Below are positions 59,549-60,504 of a stretch of DNA of 60,504 bases, piece after piece. The notes under the pieces are model-generated. The model saw only the letters and a list, made by a program, of their open reading frames with translations, did no database searches and was not told where the DNA came from. A program made the translations under genes and the position numbers. Location of the stretch: positions 1-60,504 of the forward strand of contig JAGVYD010000002.1 of assembly GCA_018303405.1 (NCBI GenBank). Reading direction: 5' to 3'. How positions within the stretch are numbered: the stretch's first letter is position 1; each line of letters opens with the position of its first letter. The stretch comes from Candidatus Woesearchaeota archaeon (GTDB lineage Archaea; Nanobdellota; Nanobdellia; Woesearchaeales; JABMPP01).

Positions 59549-59609
59549 AATCCCTGAATGGGTAAAATTAGTAAATCAATTATTAGAAATAGCAAAAGCT
59601 AATGTCTAA
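59529..59609 (+). CDS. Possible 26-residue protein
   Basis: ATG 59529 overlaps the end of the MobC-like gene; the frame (MEEQELEIPEWVKLVNQLLE...) stops at 59609. Amphipathic helix. Similar tiny partners follow RHH proteins in mobile regions, but coding is unproven. Confidence 0.3.
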   Translation: MEEQELEIPEWVKLVNQLLEIAKANV

Positions 59610-59624
59610 CTTGGAGAATTAGCA

Positions 59625-60504
59625 TTAAATTATATTTTTTAGCCATCTGTCTATTTCCATGCTGGAAATTTCATTGGGAAAATAATCTTCTATGCTTTTG
59701 CATAACCTCATTCTCAGCTTGTAAGTTTTAGCATGCTCTGCATAGGCAAACCAGCCTTGAAAACTCTCGTAAATTTTGTCGTAATGCCCCCCCCCTTGCG
59801 AATATAATACATGAAATTTTTCCAGCGTTCTTTTCATCTTTTTTATATTGGATTTCTTGAGCAAGTTATAATGATAAAAGACACGAAATCCAAGATACCC
59901 TGTTCCTTTGCCTATATTTATTATCCTTGATTTTTTTGGATGAAGCTCTATTTTCAGATTTTTACCGAGAAATTCATCTATTTGTTTTTTATATTCTACC
60001 AACTTTTCTTTATCGTTATGCAAAATAACAAAATCATCAACATATCGGATATAAGACTTAACTTTCAAAGTGTGTTTTATAAAATAATCCAGCTCATTAA
60101 GGTAAACATTCGCAAAAAACTGAGAAGTAAGGTTGCCAAGAGGCATTCCTTTTTGCTCTTCTTTGGTGTTATGATTGGTGAGAATGAGTTTAATGAGCCA
60201 TAAAATATTTTTGTCTTTAATCCGCTTTTTTATTATTTCAATAAGAATTTGCTGGTCAATGTTTTCAAAATATTTTTTTATGTCAGCTTTCAATACATAG
60301 CAAGATATTGTATTATTTTTACTTACTTTCCTCTTGAAATAATCAAATCTTTGCAATGCTTTCAATGTTCCTTTGTCTTTCCTGTTTGCATAAGAGTCAT
60401 AGATGAATGTTTTTTCAAATATTGGCTCAATAATGTTGCATAAAGCATGATGCACAACCCTGTCACGAAAATCTGATTTGCTTATCTTCCTTGTTTTCGG
60501 GTCG
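59625..60504 (-). CDS. Reverse transcriptase of diversity-generating retroelement type (5' end outside window)
   Basis: Open frame runs off the right edge; upstream of an internal GTG (60455) it reads SKSDFRDRVVHHALCNIIEP, so that codon is not the start. Reverse transcriptase blocks: IYDSYANRKDKGT, KADIKKYFENID (first catalytic Asp), GMPLGNLTSQFFANVYLNEL, YIRYVDDFVIL (catalytic DD), LKIELHPKKS and GYLGFRVF. The SQ in the GNLTSQ block is typical of diversity-generating retroelements, in contrast to the QGG-type block of group II intron enzymes. The C-terminal FQGWFAYAEHAKTYKLRMRL also fits. Template repeat, variable repeat and target gene are not seen and probably lie to the right. Confidence 0.85.
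   Translation of the reverse strand, partial: DPKTRKISKSDFRDRVVHHALCNIIEPIFEKTFIYDSYANRKDKGTLKALQRFDYFKRKVSKNNTISCYVLKADIKKYFENIDQQILIEIIKKRIKDKNILWLIKLILTNHNTKEEQKGMPLGNLTSQFFANVYLNELDYFIKHTLKVKSYIRYVDDFVILHNDKEKLVEYKKQIDEFLGKNLKIELHPKKSRIINIGKGTGYLGFRVFYHYNLLKKSNIKKMKRTLEKFHVLYSQGGGHYDKIYESFQGWFAYAEHAKTYKLRMRLCKSIEDYFPNEISSMEIDRWLKNII

Noticed and set aside
58990-59624. Template repeat of the retroelement
   Set aside because: No pair of similar blocks differing at adenines is seen in the window near the reverse transcriptase.

Overview
The window is archaeal chromosome. It carries a TFB, RNA polymerase subunit K, the exosome core (Rrp4, Rrp41, Rrp42), SBDS, a proteasome alpha subunit, an RNase P Pop5-like protein, a class I CCA-adding enzyme, Cbf5, Taw1, Bud32, and pilins with archaeal class III signal peptides. 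Promoters are AT-rich TATA boxes, often about 27 nt upstream of a start codon (leaderless mRNAs); genes inside operons have GGAGG/GGTGA-type ribosome sites. Compact operons, many small unassigned proteins and a heavy load of HEPN/nucleotidyltransferase and other toxin-antitoxin pairs suggest a DPANN archaeon, perhaps Woesearchaeota-like. That placement is inference.

Layout. 0.1-5.3 kb: five-gene pilin-like/vWA surface operon. 5.5-16.4 kb: DEAD-box helicase, membrane and surface proteins, a PfkB kinase with a SWIM zinc finger divergent from cca, HAD and PAP2 phosphatases, a polyprenol/diacylglycerol kinase-like protein. 16.4-19 kb: two HEPN-MNT modules. 19-22 kb: a 951-residue protein with a bacterial type IX secretion sorting domain in its interior. 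22-31.1 kb: Cbf5, a DUF357 pair, then the minus-strand superoperon pop5-psmA-SBDS-rrp4-rrp41-rrp42-rpoK. 31-34 kb: TFB and zinc-ribbon proteins. 34.3-36.9 kb: tRNA-Leu with a T-loop intron, tRNA-Gln, then toxin-antitoxin cassettes separated by copies of the tRNA-Gln 3' end. 37-47.6 kb: aminotransferase, taw1, agmatinase-like enzyme, argS, pyruvoyl arginine decarboxylase, bud32, NDH-2-like protein, DoxX. 47.7-48.4 kb: a dense hairpin mosaic leading into tRNA-Glu. 48.4-52.7 kb: membrane protein, ABC-2 exporter, DsbA-like protein. 52.7-56.9 kb: three-gene operon of unknown function whose largest protein ends in a beta-helix-like repeat domain. 57-60.5 kb: AT-rich accessory region with a frameshifted nucleotidyltransferase remnant, a MazEF-like pair, small regulators, and a reverse transcriptase of the diversity-generating retroelement type running off the right edge.

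The most unusual signal is a family of short hairpin modules in three places (30.87-30.97, 36.73-36.80 and 47.75-48.38 kb). Copies differ by paired substitutions that keep the stems intact, and they lie next to duplicated ends of tRNA or protein genes. At tRNA-Gln, duplicated 3' ends bracket toxin-antitoxin cassettes, an arrangement resembling serial insertion at one tRNA. Two further MITE-like elements (13.7 and 24.5 kb) have terminal inverted repeats and target duplications. Agmatinase-like and arginine decarboxylase genes together would make putrescine from arginine; Bud32, Cbf5, Taw1, CCA enzyme and Pop5 form the tRNA maturation set.
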